A DNA stretch of 64,000 nt from an uncultured Bacteroidota bacterium (GTDB taxonomy: Bacteria; Bacteroidota; Bacteroidia; Chitinophagales; Chitinophagaceae): positions 62,001-126,000 of the forward strand of contig CAIVKC010000046.1 in assembly GCA_903906365.1 (NCBI GenBank), written 5' to 3'. Both the position numbers and the translations under genes were made by a program. Each line of letters opens with the position of its first letter. Position 1 is the stretch's first letter. Positions 43,507 through 51,531 of this stretch are shown piece by piece. Below the pieces are notes generated by a model. That model searched no databases. It worked only from the letters and a program-made list of their open reading frames with translations, and was not told where the DNA came from.

Positions 43507-43535
43507 AGGCCTTTTAGAAGGCCTCTTCTTTTTTT
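43507..43535 (+). terminator. Intrinsic terminator after the T9SS cargo gene
   Basis: A 7-bp stem (AGGCCTT / AAGGCCT) with a TTAG loop is followed by CTTCTTTTTTT. The next promoter (43550) begins 15 bp later. Confidence 0.8.
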
Positions 43536-43549
43536 ACAACATTCTTTGC

Positions 43550-43557
43550 TACATTTG
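43550..43557 (+). promoter_or_regulatory. -7 promoter box (TACATTTG) for the DUF4290 gene
   Basis: A full TAnnTTTG match ends 7 bp before the ATG at 43565, predicting a near-leaderless transcript. Confidence 0.6.
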
Positions 43558-43564
43558 TCTAATC

Positions 43565-44296
43565 ATGGATAAAATGGAATACAATACTACGAGAAACCAC
43601 CTGGTGATGCGGGAATATGGCAGGCATATCCAAAAAATGATTGAATACCTGCTGACCCTGGAAGATCCTGAAGTACGCCAGCGCAATTCGCAGGCAGTCA
43701 TTGAACTGATGGGTTTTCTCAACCCGCACCTGAAAAATGTCGAAGATTTTCGTCATAAACTCTGGGATCATCTTTTCCTGATCTCCGATTTTAAATTACA
43801 GGTTACCTCCCCTTACCCCATACCTACCCGGGAAACGCTGCGGGCCAGACCCAAACCGCTAAAATATCCCAAACGGTATCCAAAACTTTCTCACTTGGGC
43901 AAGAACCTGGAGCTGGTCATCAACAAGGCCCTGGCCGAAGAAAACCCCGACAAACGCAATGGTTTTGCCAATGCGATCGCCTACTACATGAAACTGGCCT
44001 ACAACAACTGGCATAAGGAAACCGTACACGATGACGCCATTCAAAGCGAACTGACAAGCATCACCGCCGGGCAGCTGGAATTTACCAACACCCCGTACGT
44101 CAAGAGTTTCAGGCCGGCCGACAACAGGGAACGCGAGAGAGGCAGCTATGGCGATTACCGTAATAAAAGGAATCAGAAATTCCAGCCCAGGAACAATAAC
44201 GGCAACGGCAATTCCAACCGCAACGACAACCGCAATGACAACCGGATGGACCGCAATAATGACCGCAACAGCAAGTTTAAAAAGAAAAGATTCTAA
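43565..44296 (+). CDS. DUF4290 protein with low-complexity Arg/Asn-rich tail
   Basis: The 243-residue protein has the DUF4290 domain in residues 1-185 (EYNTTRNHLVMREYGRHIQKMIEYLL, FRHKLWDHLFLISDF). From about residue 190 comes a disordered tail of about 55 residues rich in Arg, Asn, Gly and Asp, ending KFKKKRF. Such tails often bind RNA. The domain's function is unknown, and it is nearly universal in Bacteroidota. It precedes murA, separated by an 11-bp-arm hairpin. Confidence 0.88.
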   Translation: MDKMEYNTTRNHLVMREYGRHIQKMIEYLLTLEDPEVRQRNSQAVIELMGFLNPHLKNVEDFRHKLWDHLFLISDFKLQVTSPYPIPTRETLRARPKPLKYPKRYPKLSHLGKNLELVINKALAEENPDKRNGFANAIAYYMKLAYNNWHKETVHDDAIQSELTSITAGQLEFTNTPYVKSFRPADNRERERGSYGDYRNKRNQKFQPRNNNGNGNSNRNDNRNDNRMDRNNDRNSKFKKKRF

Positions 44297-44321
44297 CCTA
44301 AGCGGGGTTTTAATATATTAG

Positions 44322-44364
44322 CAGCGAGGAAATAAGGTGCATCGGAGCATCCGTTTCCTCGCTG
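44322..44364 (+). repeat. Long inverted repeat upstream of murA
   Basis: A perfect 11-bp stem (CAGCGAGGAAA / TTTCCTCGCTG) encloses a 21-nt loop that can form a small inner hairpin. It is followed by only a few Ts. It may terminate the DUF4290 transcript or act in the leader of murA, whose GTG start lies 41 bp downstream. Confidence 0.55.
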
Positions 44365-44404
44365 TTTGCTTGTATTGCCAGCCATCACACCAAAAAAAAA
44401 CACC

Positions 44405-45709
44405 GTGTATTCATTTGAAGTTACCGGCGGGAAGAAATTAAGCGGGGAAATCATACCGCAGGGCGCAAAGAACGAAGCGCTGCAGATCATCAGTGCCGTG
44501 CTGCTCACCCCCGAAAGGATGACGGTTACCAATATACCGGACATACTGGATGTCAACCTGCTGATTGAACTGCTCGGGGAGATGGGCGTAAAGACCGACC
44601 GCCCGAGCCCGGACACCTGCATTTTCCAGGCAGATGATATAGATATTGATTACCTGAGGTCGGAAACCTACCGCCGTAAAAGCGGCCGGCTGCGCGGGGC
44701 GGTCATGGTAGCCGGTCCGATGCTTGCCCGCTTTGGCAAGGCGTTTATACCCAAACCCGGGGGAGACAAGATCGGAAGAAGAAGGCTCGATACCCATATT
44801 ATTGCCTTCCAGAAACTGGGGGCAGCCTTCGATTACCAGTCCGAAGACGGTTTTTTCCATCTTCAGGCACCCAGGCTCAAAGGAGCAGACCTGCTGCTGG
44901 ATGAACCTTCAGTTACCGGCACGGCCAATATTGTCATGGCCACTGTCATGGCAGAGGGAACCAGCACCATTTATAATGCGGCCTGCGAACCTTATATTCA
45001 GCAGCTGTGCCGGATGCTGAACCGCATGGGGGCCAACATTTCGGGCATCGGCTCCAACCTGCTGACCATCAAAGGGGTCGAATACCTCAACGGTACCGAA
45101 CACCGTATGCTTCCTGATATGATTGAGATTGGTTCTTTTATCGGGCTGGCTGCCATGACACAGAGTGAGCTCACCATCAAGGACGTAAGCCTGGAAAACC
45201 TGGGTGTTATCCCGGATAAATTCAGGCAGATGGGCATCCAAATGGAGTTCAGGGGTGATGATATCTTCATTCCCCAGCAGGACCTCTATGAAATACAGAC
45301 CTTCCTGGATGGTTCGGTACTCACCATCTATGACCATCCCTGGCCGGGATTTACCCCTGATCTGCTGAGTATCGTGCTGGTGGTCGCCACCCAGGCCAGG
45401 GGCTCGGTGCTCATTCACCAGAAGATGTTTGAAAGCAGGCTGTTTTTTGTCGATAAACTCATTGACATGGGGGCACAGATCATTCTTTGCGATCCCCACC
45501 GGGCTGCCGTCATCGGAATGGCCCGTGAAAACAGGCTCAGGGGAATTACCATGAGCTCCCCGGACATCCGCGCGGGGGTGGCCCTGCTGATTGCCGCGCT
45601 GAGTGCTGAGGGCAAGAGCACCATTCAGAATATAGACCAGATTGACCGCGGTTACCAGTATATTGATGAAAGACTCAGGAAACTGGGCGCGGACATTAAA
45701 AGGATCTGA
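44405..45709 (+). CDS. murA: UDP-N-acetylglucosamine 1-carboxyvinyltransferase (Asp-type active site)
   Basis: MurA transfers enolpyruvate to UDP-GlcNAc in the first committed step of peptidoglycan synthesis. It has 434 residues from GTG 44405 (YSFEVTGGKKLSGEI); an in-frame TTG at 44366 would add non-conserved residues. Substrate-binding KNEALQ (Lys22-Asn23), RSETYRRKSGRLRGAV and the final QIDRGYQYIDERLRKLGA are all present. The catalytic loop reads PKPGGDKIGRRRLDTH with Asp121 in place of the usual Cys, known in fosfomycin-insensitive MurA forms. gmk follows by 20 bp. Confidence 0.95.
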   Translation: MYSFEVTGGKKLSGEIIPQGAKNEALQIISAVLLTPERMTVTNIPDILDVNLLIELLGEMGVKTDRPSPDTCIFQADDIDIDYLRSETYRRKSGRLRGAVMVAGPMLARFGKAFIPKPGGDKIGRRRLDTHIIAFQKLGAAFDYQSEDGFFHLQAPRLKGADLLLDEPSVTGTANIVMATVMAEGTSTIYNAACEPYIQQLCRMLNRMGANISGIGSNLLTIKGVEYLNGTEHRMLPDMIEIGSFIGLAAMTQSELTIKDVSLENLGVIPDKFRQMGIQMEFRGDDIFIPQQDLYEIQTFLDGSVLTIYDHPWPGFTPDLLSIVLVVATQARGSVLIHQKMFESRLFFVDKLIDMGAQIILCDPHRAAVIGMARENRLRGITMSSPDIRAGVALLIAALSAEGKSTIQNIDQIDRGYQYIDERLRKLGADIKRI

Positions 45710-45729
45710 CGGGGTCCTGACCTGCAATT

Positions 45730-46311
45730 ATGAACCTCATGAAACAACACCATAAGCTAATCATTATAACTGCTCCTTCGGGGGCCGGAAAGACTTCCAT
45801 CACCCATTACCTGCTAAACTGTTTCCCGGAGCTGAGCTTTTCCATTTCGGCCGCGACCCGCAGCCCCAGGAAGGGGGAAAAAGATGGCGTGGACTACCAT
45901 TTCATGACCCTGGAAGATTTCAACCAGAAGATCCGGGAAAATGAATTTGTGGAATGGGAAATGGTCTATGAAGGAAAATATTATGGCACCCTGAAATCCG
46001 AACTGCAGCGCATCTGGAAAAGGCACCAGACCCCCGTACTGGATATCGACGTGAAAGGGGCTATACATGTTCAGCAGCAGTTTGGAAAGGACTGCCTCTC
46101 CCTGTTTATCCAGCCGCCTTCGCTGGAAATCCTCCAAAAAAGGCTGGAATCCAGGGGTACGGAAACAGCCGATTCCCTGCAGGACAGGATCTCCAAGGCT
46201 TCCTACGAAATGTCCTTTAAGCAGCATTTCAATGAAATCATTGTCAACGATGACCTGGACCGGGCCTGCTCGGAGGCCGCCCGCGTTATTGGCAAATTCC
46301 TACAATCCTGA
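45730..46311 (+). CDS. gmk: Guanylate kinase
   Basis: The enzyme phosphorylates GMP to GDP. The 193-residue protein has the P-loop APSGAGKTSI, SAATRSPRKGEKDGVDYHF (GMP-binding), and VLDIDVKGAIHVQQQF. A second Met (45739) is an alternative start. It lies 20 bp downstream of murA and is likely co-transcribed with it. Confidence 0.96.
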   Translation: MNLMKQHHKLIIITAPSGAGKTSITHYLLNCFPELSFSISAATRSPRKGEKDGVDYHFMTLEDFNQKIRENEFVEWEMVYEGKYYGTLKSELQRIWKRHQTPVLDIDVKGAIHVQQQFGKDCLSLFIQPPSLEILQKRLESRGTETADSLQDRISKASYEMSFKQHFNEIIVNDDLDRACSEAARVIGKFLQS

Positions 46312-46379
46312 TAATCAACGACTCCCAATTTCAAAACCCTGCGGAAATTTTCGAAAATTCAGGCTAATTTCGCATCTGT

Positions 46380-47657
46380 ATGATCAATACCACCACGCTT
46401 GTTCTGACCATCATTGCCTGGATTATGATCTTTTTCTTTTCGGGCATTGAAGTGGCGTTCAGCAATGCCAACAAGCTTTCCATTGAACTGAAAAAAAAGC
46501 AGGGCCTCAGCAGTGGCATTATACTGTCCCATTTTTTGGATCATCCGGCCCTTTTTATCGGAACCACCCTCATCGGTTTCAATATTTTCCTGGTAACCTT
46601 CGGCCTGCTGGTGGGAGAGACCTTCCTGCCGCTCTGGAACTGGCTCATCAATAAGATACATATCCCCAGCGGCTACGTCAATACCATGCGGCTGCTGTTT
46701 GAAACACTGCTGTCCACTTTTTTTATCATACAATTCGGCGAATTCCTGCCAAAATCGGTATTCCGCTCAAAGAGCGACAAGCTGTTGGTCTTCTTTTCAG
46801 GCACGGCCAATTTCTTTTACAGGCTCTTCCATCCGGTGGCCAATGTATTTGCCACCCTGTCCACCTGGATACTGAAATATGTCTTCAATGTGCGCATTGA
46901 CAACGGCAGTGAAAAATTCGCCAACGCCAATATCGAACAATACTTTGTCCAGACTGGGGTCGAAAGCGACGAACACCAGGAACTCAATACAGACCTCTTT
47001 GAAGCGGCTCTTTCCCTGCCTAAGGTTAAGGTGCGGGAATGCCTGGTACCAAGAAAGGAAATTGAAGGGATTGACCTGAACACCTCCATAGAGGAAGTCC
47101 GCAAAAAATTCGTGTCCACACGCCTGAGCAAGCTGGTGGTCTATGACAATAACCTGGACCATATTGCAGGCTATGTCCATCAGCTGGACCTTTTCAAAAG
47201 CCCTCCCTCCCTCAAAACCATTCTCCTTCCCATCCCGGCCGTTCCGGAAAGTATGGGGGCGACAGACCTGATCAATAAGTTTACCAAGGAACGCAAAAGT
47301 ATTGCCTGGGTGGTGGATGAATTCGGGGGTACGGCCGGTATTGTGACCATGGAGGACCTGCTGGAGGAAATATTTGGCGAAATCAAGGATGAATATGACA
47401 CGGAGGAATTTGAAGAAAGAAAGATATCCAATGAAGAGTTCATCTTTTCCGGCCGGCTCGAACTGGATTACCTCAACGAAAAATACGGGCTGGAGTTCCC
47501 GGGCAAGGAATCGGAAACCCTGTCGGGTTTCATCATCAACCAGCATGAGACCATACCCCGGCTGAAGGCCCATATCATCATTGGAGATTATGAATTTGAA
47601 ATCCTGGGTGTCAGTGAGACCCGCATCGAGATGGTCCGCATGAAGATCCTTAAATAA
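46380..47657 (+). CDS. CNNM/CorC-type hemolysin-family membrane protein with CBS domains
   Basis: The 425-residue protein has an N-terminal DUF21/CNNM transmembrane domain (about 1-180, with FFSGIEVAFSNANKLSIELKKKQG), then a CBS pair (VRECLVPRKEIEGIDLNTSIEEV, SIAWVVDEFGGTAGIVTMEDLLEEIFGEIKDE) and a C-terminal CorC/HlyC domain (LELDYLNEKYGLEFPGKESETLSGFI). Family members are Mg2+ or Co2+ exporters or efflux accessories. GldE, a gliding protein, belongs to this family too, so it may be a GldE-like protein. An imperfect -7 box (TAATTTCG) is near 46364. Confidence 0.9.
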   Translation: MINTTTLVLTIIAWIMIFFFSGIEVAFSNANKLSIELKKKQGLSSGIILSHFLDHPALFIGTTLIGFNIFLVTFGLLVGETFLPLWNWLINKIHIPSGYVNTMRLLFETLLSTFFIIQFGEFLPKSVFRSKSDKLLVFFSGTANFFYRLFHPVANVFATLSTWILKYVFNVRIDNGSEKFANANIEQYFVQTGVESDEHQELNTDLFEAALSLPKVKVRECLVPRKEIEGIDLNTSIEEVRKKFVSTRLSKLVVYDNNLDHIAGYVHQLDLFKSPPSLKTILLPIPAVPESMGATDLINKFTKERKSIAWVVDEFGGTAGIVTMEDLLEEIFGEIKDEYDTEEFEERKISNEEFIFSGRLELDYLNEKYGLEFPGKESETLSGFIINQHETIPRLKAHIIIGDYEFEILGVSETRIEMVRMKILK

Positions 47658-47835
47658 ACCCCTCCCCTGGCCGCCGGGCTGCTTTATGATCGAGCCCGCA
47701 TGTTAAGCCGTAGTTAATAGACGGTCCTTTAACAAGGTTCCCTGCCTTTTTTCATGAAATTTGATCCGGATGGCCGGTCAGCCCGGTTACTGCTATTATC
47801 CATGCTTTTTCATAGGTCAGTTAGGAGTAAACAAC

Positions 47836-47866
47836 GCACTTCAAGTATTTGGAGTGCTTGTTTTTT
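47836..47866 (+). terminator. Intrinsic terminator upstream of tatC
   Basis: A 9-bp stem (GCACTTCAA / TTGGAGTGC, one G-T pair) with a GTAT loop is followed by TTGTTTTTT. It is on the plus strand, about 180 bp beyond the end of the CNNM gene. Confidence 0.8.
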
Positions 47867-47941
47867 GGAAAATAGCCTCCCGGAATCCCTTCCTGGCAAG
47901 AAATCACCCGACCCGGCCGCCTCTTCTTAGATGTTTTCAAT

Positions 47942-47949
47942 TAACTTTG
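47942..47949 (+). promoter_or_regulatory. -7 promoter box (TAACTTTG) for tatC
   Basis: A full TAnnTTTG match, 34 bp upstream of the tatC ATG (47984). Confidence 0.55.
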
Positions 47950-47983
47950 CCCGGCTTTCATTTTTCAAGTAGCTAAACACGCA

Positions 47984-48850
47984 ATGGCCTTAAATCTATT
48001 CAACCGGTTCAAACAGCATTCCGACCAGCCTGAAATGTCCTTTGTGGACCATCTGGAAGCCCTTCGCTGGCATATCGTACGGTCGGTACTGGCAATTTTC
48101 GTCATAGCCATTATCATGTTCATCAAGATAGACTGGATCTTTGAAAAAATTGTTACCGGACCCCTGCATAAGGATTTCGTCAGTTATACCGGCCTTTGCC
48201 GGTTTGGGCACTGGATGCATATGGGGGATGCCCTCTGCCTTCAGTCCATTGACCAGCTGAAATTGCAAACCACCACTTTTGGTTCACAGTTCATCTCCAG
48301 CATCACCATATCTTTCATCGGGGCTTTTATCGTGGCCTTCCCCTATATATTCTGGGAGTTCTGGCGTTTTGTAAAGCCGGCCCTTTCGCCCAAGGAACTC
48401 AAGAGTTCAAGGGGTGCCATTTTCTGGGTTACCTTTTTTTTCCTGCTGGGTATTGCATTCGGCTATTTTATGCTGGCCCCATTTACCTTCAGTTTCCTGT
48501 GGAATTACCGGCTTGGATTTACCGGCCTGCTGGAAACCAGGCCAACCCTGGATGATTACCTGGATAACCTGGTGGACATTTTGGTGGGATCGGGAATTGC
48601 CTTTCAGCTTCCGCTGATCAGCTATGTACTGACCCGTATCGGACTGGTTACCCCTTCTTTTTTAAGAACTTACCGCAAATACGCCTATGTGGCCATTTTG
48701 TTCATAGCCGCCATTATCACCCCGTCCCCGGACTGGATGAGCCAGACCATCGTGGCCCTGCCACTGATCCTGCTCTATGAACTGAGTATCCGAATCTCCG
48801 TGAAGGTTATGAAAGACCTGGAAAAAAGAGATAAGGAAGAGTGGAGTTAA
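47984..48850 (+). CDS. tatC: Sec-independent protein translocase TatC
   Basis: TatC is the core receptor of twin-arginine export for folded proteins. The 288-residue protein has the FVDHLEALRWHIVRS motif near residue 18 (canonical F-x-D-H-L-x-E-L-R), the FWEFWRFVKPALSPKE motif and six hydrophobic segments, including IFWVTFFFLLGIAFGYFML. The first periplasmic loop (about 55-95, with LCRFGHWMHMGDALCLQS) is longer than in E. coli TatC, as is usual in Bacteroidota. tatA/B are not in the window. Confidence 0.95.
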   Translation: MALNLFNRFKQHSDQPEMSFVDHLEALRWHIVRSVLAIFVIAIIMFIKIDWIFEKIVTGPLHKDFVSYTGLCRFGHWMHMGDALCLQSIDQLKLQTTTFGSQFISSITISFIGAFIVAFPYIFWEFWRFVKPALSPKELKSSRGAIFWVTFFFLLGIAFGYFMLAPFTFSFLWNYRLGFTGLLETRPTLDDYLDNLVDILVGSGIAFQLPLISYVLTRIGLVTPSFLRTYRKYAYVAILFIAAIITPSPDWMSQTIVALPLILLYELSIRISVKVMKDLEKRDKEEWS

Positions 48851-48885
48851 TCCCGAAGGGATAACCCCCCGCCGGCAGGCAAAAT

Positions 48886-48930
48886 AAAACCGGACATTTC
48901 CTGACTAAGCAGTCGGGACTGTCCGGTTTT
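48886..48930. terminator. Bidirectional intrinsic terminator
   Basis: A perfect 11-bp stem (AAAACCGGACA / TGTCCGGTTTT) surrounds a 23-nt loop that can itself pair (CTGACT/AGTC). The A-rich left and T-rich right flanks make it work for tatC (plus) and the TPR gene (minus). Confidence 0.85.
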
Positions 48931-48993
48931 CTCATTCATTATTTGCATCGGCTGCCCGGGCAAAAGGAGCCCCTACCGGCACTCCGTCTCGAC

Positions 48994-49506
48994 TCAGGCC
49001 TGTTGCTGGCTTTGCCTGCGGTGGATTTCCTTTTTCATGGCGCAGCGTTCCATATCGAGTTTATAATCCTTGATCTTTTCATCATTCTGGCTGCTCAGGA
49101 TGGCCTTTTCAAAATAAAGGACAGCCTTGTCAAAGTCCATTTTCAGTTCCTCCATCAGGCCGTAACGTCCATAGACCCATGACTTGTCGATGGTACGGAC
49201 GGCAAGGCATTTTTCCAGGTGCCGGCTGAGTTCCTCATACCTTTCCATATCCATGAGCAGGGCAGCTATATGGAAATAGGAATGGGGGTAAAGGGCATCA
49301 CAGCGGATGGCCGTCTGAAAATGGTTCTCCGCTTTGGCATAGTCATCAAACTGGGTTTTGTACAGCCAGCCCATGGAGTTGTGCGCCTGCGCGCTGTCGG
49401 GCTCTTCATAGAGGATGGCCTCGTATTTTTTGAATGCCTCTGCGAAATTGTTGTTCTTTATATCCGATTCCGCTTCCAGATATAATTCCTCTGAGCTTGT
49501 ATTCAT
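48994..49506 (-). CDS. Tetratricopeptide-repeat protein
   Basis: The 170-residue cytoplasmic protein contains about four TPR-like helix pairs (for example AEAFKKYEAILYEEPDSAQAHNSMGWLY, AKAENHFQTAIRCDALYPHSYFHIAALLMDM, DKAVLYFEKAILSSQND). It has no signal peptide or enzyme motif. It starts 16 bp after the deoxyhypusine-synthase-like stop codon, so it is translated from the same mRNA and may be a partner or scaffold for that enzyme. Confidence 0.85.
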   Translation of the reverse strand: MNTSSEELYLEAESDIKNNNFAEAFKKYEAILYEEPDSAQAHNSMGWLYKTQFDDYAKAENHFQTAIRCDALYPHSYFHIAALLMDMERYEELSRHLEKCLAVRTIDKSWVYGRYGLMEELKMDFDKAVLYFEKAILSSQNDEKIKDYKLDMERCAMKKEIHRRQSQQQA

Positions 49507-49522
49507 ATTCGTTCATTTAATT

Positions 49523-50497
49523 TTACCATCCGAGCAGCCACGCAAATATCAGCGGGGCTACAATGGTGGCATCACTTTCCACGATAAACTTGGGTGTTTT
49601 GATATCGAGTTTGCCCCAGGTAATTTTTTCATTGGGAACGGCACCCGAATAGGATCCATAGGAGGTGGTGGAATCTGAAATCTGGCAGAAATAACTCCAG
49701 AAAGGCACATCATGCCATTCCAGGTCCTGGTACATCATGGGAACCACGCAAATCGGGAAATCCCCGGCGATCCCGCCTCCGATCTGGAAGAATCCTACTC
49801 CCTTGCCTGCACTGTTGTTTCGGTACCATTCGCTTAACGTGACCATGTATTCGATACCGGTTTTCATGGTGGATGCTTTCAGTTCCCCTTTGATGACATA
49901 GGAGGCAAAAATATTTCCCATGGTAGAGTCTTCCCAACCCGGCACAACGATCGGGATATTTTTTTGCGCAGCGGCAAGCATCCAGCTGTTGCGGGGATCG
50001 ATCTCGTAATACTGCTCAAGGACCCCGCTCAGCAGCATCTGGTACATATACTCATGGGGGAAATACCTTTCGCCTTTTTGTTCGGCCTGCTTCCATATCT
50101 TATGGATATGCTGCTGCAGTCTGCGGAAGGCTTCCTCTTCCGGGATGCAGGTGTCGGTAACGCGGTTGTAATGATTTTCCAGCAGATCCCATTCCTCCTG
50201 CGGGGAGAGCTCCCGGTAATGGGGTACCCGCTTATAATGACTGTGGGCCACCAGATTCATGATGTCCTCCTCCAGGTTGGCCCCTGTGCAGCTTATGATG
50301 GCCACTTTGTCCTGGCGGATCATTTCGGCAAAACTGATTCCCAGTTCCGCAGTGCTCATGGCACCGGCCAGGGTTACCATCATTTTTCCGCCTTCCAGCA
50401 AATGCGCCTCGTATCCTTTGGCAGCATCCATGAGGGCGGCGGCGTTGAAATGACGGTAATGATGTTCTATAAACTGTGAAACCGGGCCTTTGTTCAT
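49523..50497 (-). CDS. Deoxyhypusine synthase family protein
   Basis: The 324-residue protein is a full-length member of the deoxyhypusine synthase family, known from archaeal and eukaryal eIF5A modification but also present in some bacteria without an eIF5A substrate. Seen: LAGAMSTAELGISFAEMI, CTGANLEEDIMNLVA, VVPGWEDSTMGNIF and QIGGGIAGDFPI (NAD- and substrate-binding regions), and EKITWGKLD with the Lys that aligns to the catalytic Lys of human DHS. Bacterial relatives make homospermidine-type polyamines or related products. A TPR gene follows by 16 bp. Confidence 0.88.
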   Translation of the reverse strand: MNKGPVSQFIEHHYRHFNAAALMDAAKGYEAHLLEGGKMMVTLAGAMSTAELGISFAEMIRQDKVAIISCTGANLEEDIMNLVAHSHYKRVPHYRELSPQEEWDLLENHYNRVTDTCIPEEEAFRRLQQHIHKIWKQAEQKGERYFPHEYMYQMLLSGVLEQYYEIDPRNSWMLAAAQKNIPIVVPGWEDSTMGNIFASYVIKGELKASTMKTGIEYMVTLSEWYRNNSAGKGVGFFQIGGGIAGDFPICVVPMMYQDLEWHDVPFWSYFCQISDSTTSYGSYSGAVPNEKITWGKLDIKTPKFIVESDATIVAPLIFAWLLGW

Positions 50498-50529
50498 ATC
50501 GTGGTAATTTTTGATTGAATATAAGGCAG

Positions 50530-50537
50530 CAAAAGTA
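50530..50537 (-). promoter_or_regulatory. -7 promoter box (TACTTTTG) for the deoxyhypusine-synthase-like gene
   Basis: A full TAnnTTTG match on the minus strand, 32 bp upstream of ATG 50497, preceded by an A-rich tract. Confidence 0.5.
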
Positions 50538-50613
50538 ATTTTTTTTTCACAGCCCTCCCCATTCGGTCCGGCCGGATGGAAAAACGGACTGAAAATGCGG
50601 GTGAATATGCCCC

Positions 50614-50649
50614 AAAAAAATTAAATCCTGCCTAACAGCAGGATTTAAT
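50614..50649 (-). terminator. Intrinsic terminator after the secreted PepSY-like gene
   Basis: A perfect 11-bp stem (TTAAATCCTGC / GCAGGATTTAA) with a 6-nt loop is followed on the minus strand by seven T. Confidence 0.85.
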
Positions 50650-50681
50650 TTCCTTTTCAGTCCGGATCCGACCGGCTGGCT

Positions 50682-51128
50682 TTAGGATCTCTTGATTTTT
50701 TTATATGTGTTCCAGTTATTGAAATCGGAGGAGCGCAATACCACCGTCTCCTCAGCATTTTCCAAGGTCACATAATAAGTGGTTTCCCCCTGGGTGGCAA
50801 TTTCAAAAAGCTCTGTAATCCAATGGTCAGCGTAATTTTTTTTCAGGTCGGTCAGCAGATGGATGGGCAACTGGTCGGAAAGGATGTTGCGGGTGGTAGC
50901 CACCAGGTCGCCGTTGTCATCAAAATAGGCAAACATCACCTGGTTGTTCATGGTGAAAGTGGCTTTTTCAAAGGCGTTTTCGCGCTGCCACATCACATGG
51001 CTGACACCTGTGAAATTACTGTTAAATGTTTGCTTCGCTTTGGCATCTGCGCTCTCATTGTTATTGGCAAAAGCGGTTGAACCTGCCAGTGTAAGCATGG
51101 TTCCAAGGGATAAAATGATCTTTTTCAT
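50682..51128 (-). CDS. Small secreted PepSY-like protein (paralogue of 56528-56977)
   Basis: The 148-residue protein has a signal peptide (ILSLGTMLTLAGSTAFANN). The mature domain resembles PepSY-like/DUF2874 beta-lactamase-inhibitor folds: QTFNSNFTGVSHVMWQREN, ATFTMNNQVMFAYFDDNGDLVATTRNI, and LPIHLLTDLKKNYADHWITELFEI. It shares this layout with the protein at 56528: a Phe-x3-Phe helix, V-x-W strand, DxxGxL hairpin with RxI/RxY, LP-x2-hydrophobic helix, then IT-x-hydrophobic-x-E. Such proteins are common in Bacteroidota and often multicopy; the function is unknown. It is monocistronic, with a strong promoter and a leader of about 140 nt. Confidence 0.82.
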   Translation of the reverse strand: MKKIILSLGTMLTLAGSTAFANNNESADAKAKQTFNSNFTGVSHVMWQRENAFEKATFTMNNQVMFAYFDDNGDLVATTRNILSDQLPIHLLTDLKKNYADHWITELFEIATQGETTYYVTLENAEETVVLRSSDFNNWNTYKKIKRS

Positions 51129-51273
51129 GGTGTTTGACTTTATAAATTATTAATTTTTTTTTCAGTGTTTTATAATAAGACGCAGGCTTTTGAAAGATGT
51201 TGCAGGTTTATTAAACATTTTCCTGAACCGGGCCTGCTGCCTCATTATTTCATTTGTAATACTAAGACGGGTG

Positions 51274-51303
51274 CAAAGTTATTTAGGTTACACCCCCAGG
51301 CAA
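51274..51303 (-). promoter_or_regulatory. Promoter for the PepSY-like gene (TTG, 19-bp spacer, TAACTTTG)
   Basis: On the minus strand TTG (51303-51301) and TAACTTTG (51281-51274) match both promoter elements with a 19-bp spacer. The mRNA leader would be about 140 nt. Confidence 0.7.
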
Positions 51304-51531
51304 CCCAATAGTGATTAATGGCAGACTTTGTTAAGCCATTGTAATCAAATGGGCCCGTTATGCCAGCTTGTAAAAAAATAAATTTTCTTAAAACCAATAC
51401 AGCAAAGGGTTTCATGGCAATTCTTAAAAATAGCCTAACGGAAGGTTAAGTAATTCCTAAAACAGGAGCAGGGTATTGTCTGTCCGTATATATCCTGTAC
51501 CAGGAGAATTTTTTTTGGAAAAGCAATTCAA

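Larger units (their letters stand above)
47658..47983. other. Intergenic region upstream of tatC
   Basis: 326 bp without a gene. It holds an intrinsic terminator (47836-47866) that lies about 180 bp past the last stop codon, and the tatC -7 box (47942-47949). No ORF of quality is seen. The far placement of the terminator leaves room for a small transcript or a long 3' UTR. Confidence 0.5.

Noticed and set aside
44909-45727. Minus-strand frame (272 codons) opposite murA
   Set aside because: murA is complete on the plus strand; the antisense frame is mixed composition without motifs.
46797-47573. Minus-strand frame (258 codons) opposite the CNNM gene
   Set aside because: The plus-strand CBS and CorC motifs identify the real gene; the antisense frame has no recognisable feature.
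51360-51449. 29-codon plus-strand frame upstream of the SdpR-like gene, considered as a toxin or leader peptide
   Set aside because: It has no signal peptide, no good promoter and no recognisable composition. It could be real only if conserved upstream of other copies of the operon.
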